Of a stretch of DNA of 64,000 nt, positions 63,989-64,000 are shown in pieces. How positions within the stretch are numbered: the first letter of the stretch is position 1; the number at the start of each line of letters is the position of its first letter. This DNA is from Ricordea florida. Taxonomy: Eukaryota > Cnidaria > Anthozoa > Corallimorpharia > Ricordeidae. The stretch is taken from contig OX453272.1 of assembly GCA_949710005.1 (NCBI GenBank), forward strand, positions 41,866,457 to 41,930,456, in the 5' to 3' direction. Made by a program: the position numbers and the translations under genes. The notes beneath the pieces were generated by a model. That model worked only from the letters and a program-made list of their open reading frames with translations, searched no databases and was not told the origin of the DNA.

Positions 63989-64000
63989 GTTTAGTACTTT

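Larger units (their letters stand above)
50048..64000. mobile_element. Polinton (Maverick) element 2, right end outside window
   Basis: The gene order, read left to right, is PolB, integrase (opposite), capsid, ATPase, four small proteins, coiled-coil membrane protein, short penton-like paralogue, 204-type protein, 515-aa protein, penton-like protein, SAP/Cys-His (opposite). This is the reverse of element 1 apart from the missing DNA-binding and AWHPSR genes and the added paralogue. The left end is placed at AGTACTTTT because similarity to element 3 stops there. The right TIR should lie just past 64000. All frames are open. Confidence 0.85.

Overview
The window looks like a piece of a cnidarian nuclear genome, most likely a stony coral. 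This is inferred from intron-split host exons, nested DNA transposons, a tRNA-derived SINE, TAA/TTA microsatellites and large Polinton (Maverick) elements. No bacterial gene organisation is present outside the virus-like elements.

Host part (about 1-19.9 kb): one host gene runs on the + strand. An SH3 exon (3566-3784) joins in phase 1 to a long coiled-coil plus protein-kinase exon (17137-18347), which joins in phase 0 to the last kinase exon (19427-19678). The 13-kb intron between the first two exons carries an AT-rich minisatellite. That minisatellite is interrupted by an 11.4-kb autonomous Helentron-type rolling-circle transposon (about 4687-16103) and by a TA-flanked DNA element (16146-16956). 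The Helentron encodes a 2640-residue polyprotein (membrane segments, 2A-like motif, two cysteine-protease-like domains, DUF6570-like zinc region, HUH Rep, PIF1 helicase, AP-endonuclease) and a broken RPA-like protein. A 1-kb deletion derivative with matching termini lies at 40518-41530.

Polinton part: three virus-like elements are present. Element 1 (21965-38222, 16.26 kb) is complete, with 323-bp TIRs that appear identical and a 5-bp flanking repeat. Element 3 (about 44.66-50.05 kb) is GC-rich, frameshifted, rearranged and truncated. Element 2 (about 50.05 kb to beyond 64 kb) is intact as far as seen and appears to have landed inside element 3. Elements 1 and 2 share a colinear set: integrase, F54H12.2-type major capsid candidate, A32-like packaging ATPase, a row of small membrane or basic proteins, a coiled-coil membrane protein, a conserved 515-537-residue protein, a TRIYLDPPL-type structural protein and a SAP plus Cys/His-repeat protein. 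Their protein-primed DNA polymerases belong to two very different subfamilies, yet share one 47-nt island (44/47 identical).

Elements 1 and 2 also share a regulatory code. A TTTAAAGATT / TCTAAAGAT box lies about 19-27 nt before most start codons, and GTTATRTAAC hairpins lie at many gene 3' ends. Together these suggest virus-style gene expression carried by the integrated elements. Between elements 1 and 3 lie a SINE, microsatellites, MITEs, a palindromic array and a 31-bp tandem repeat.
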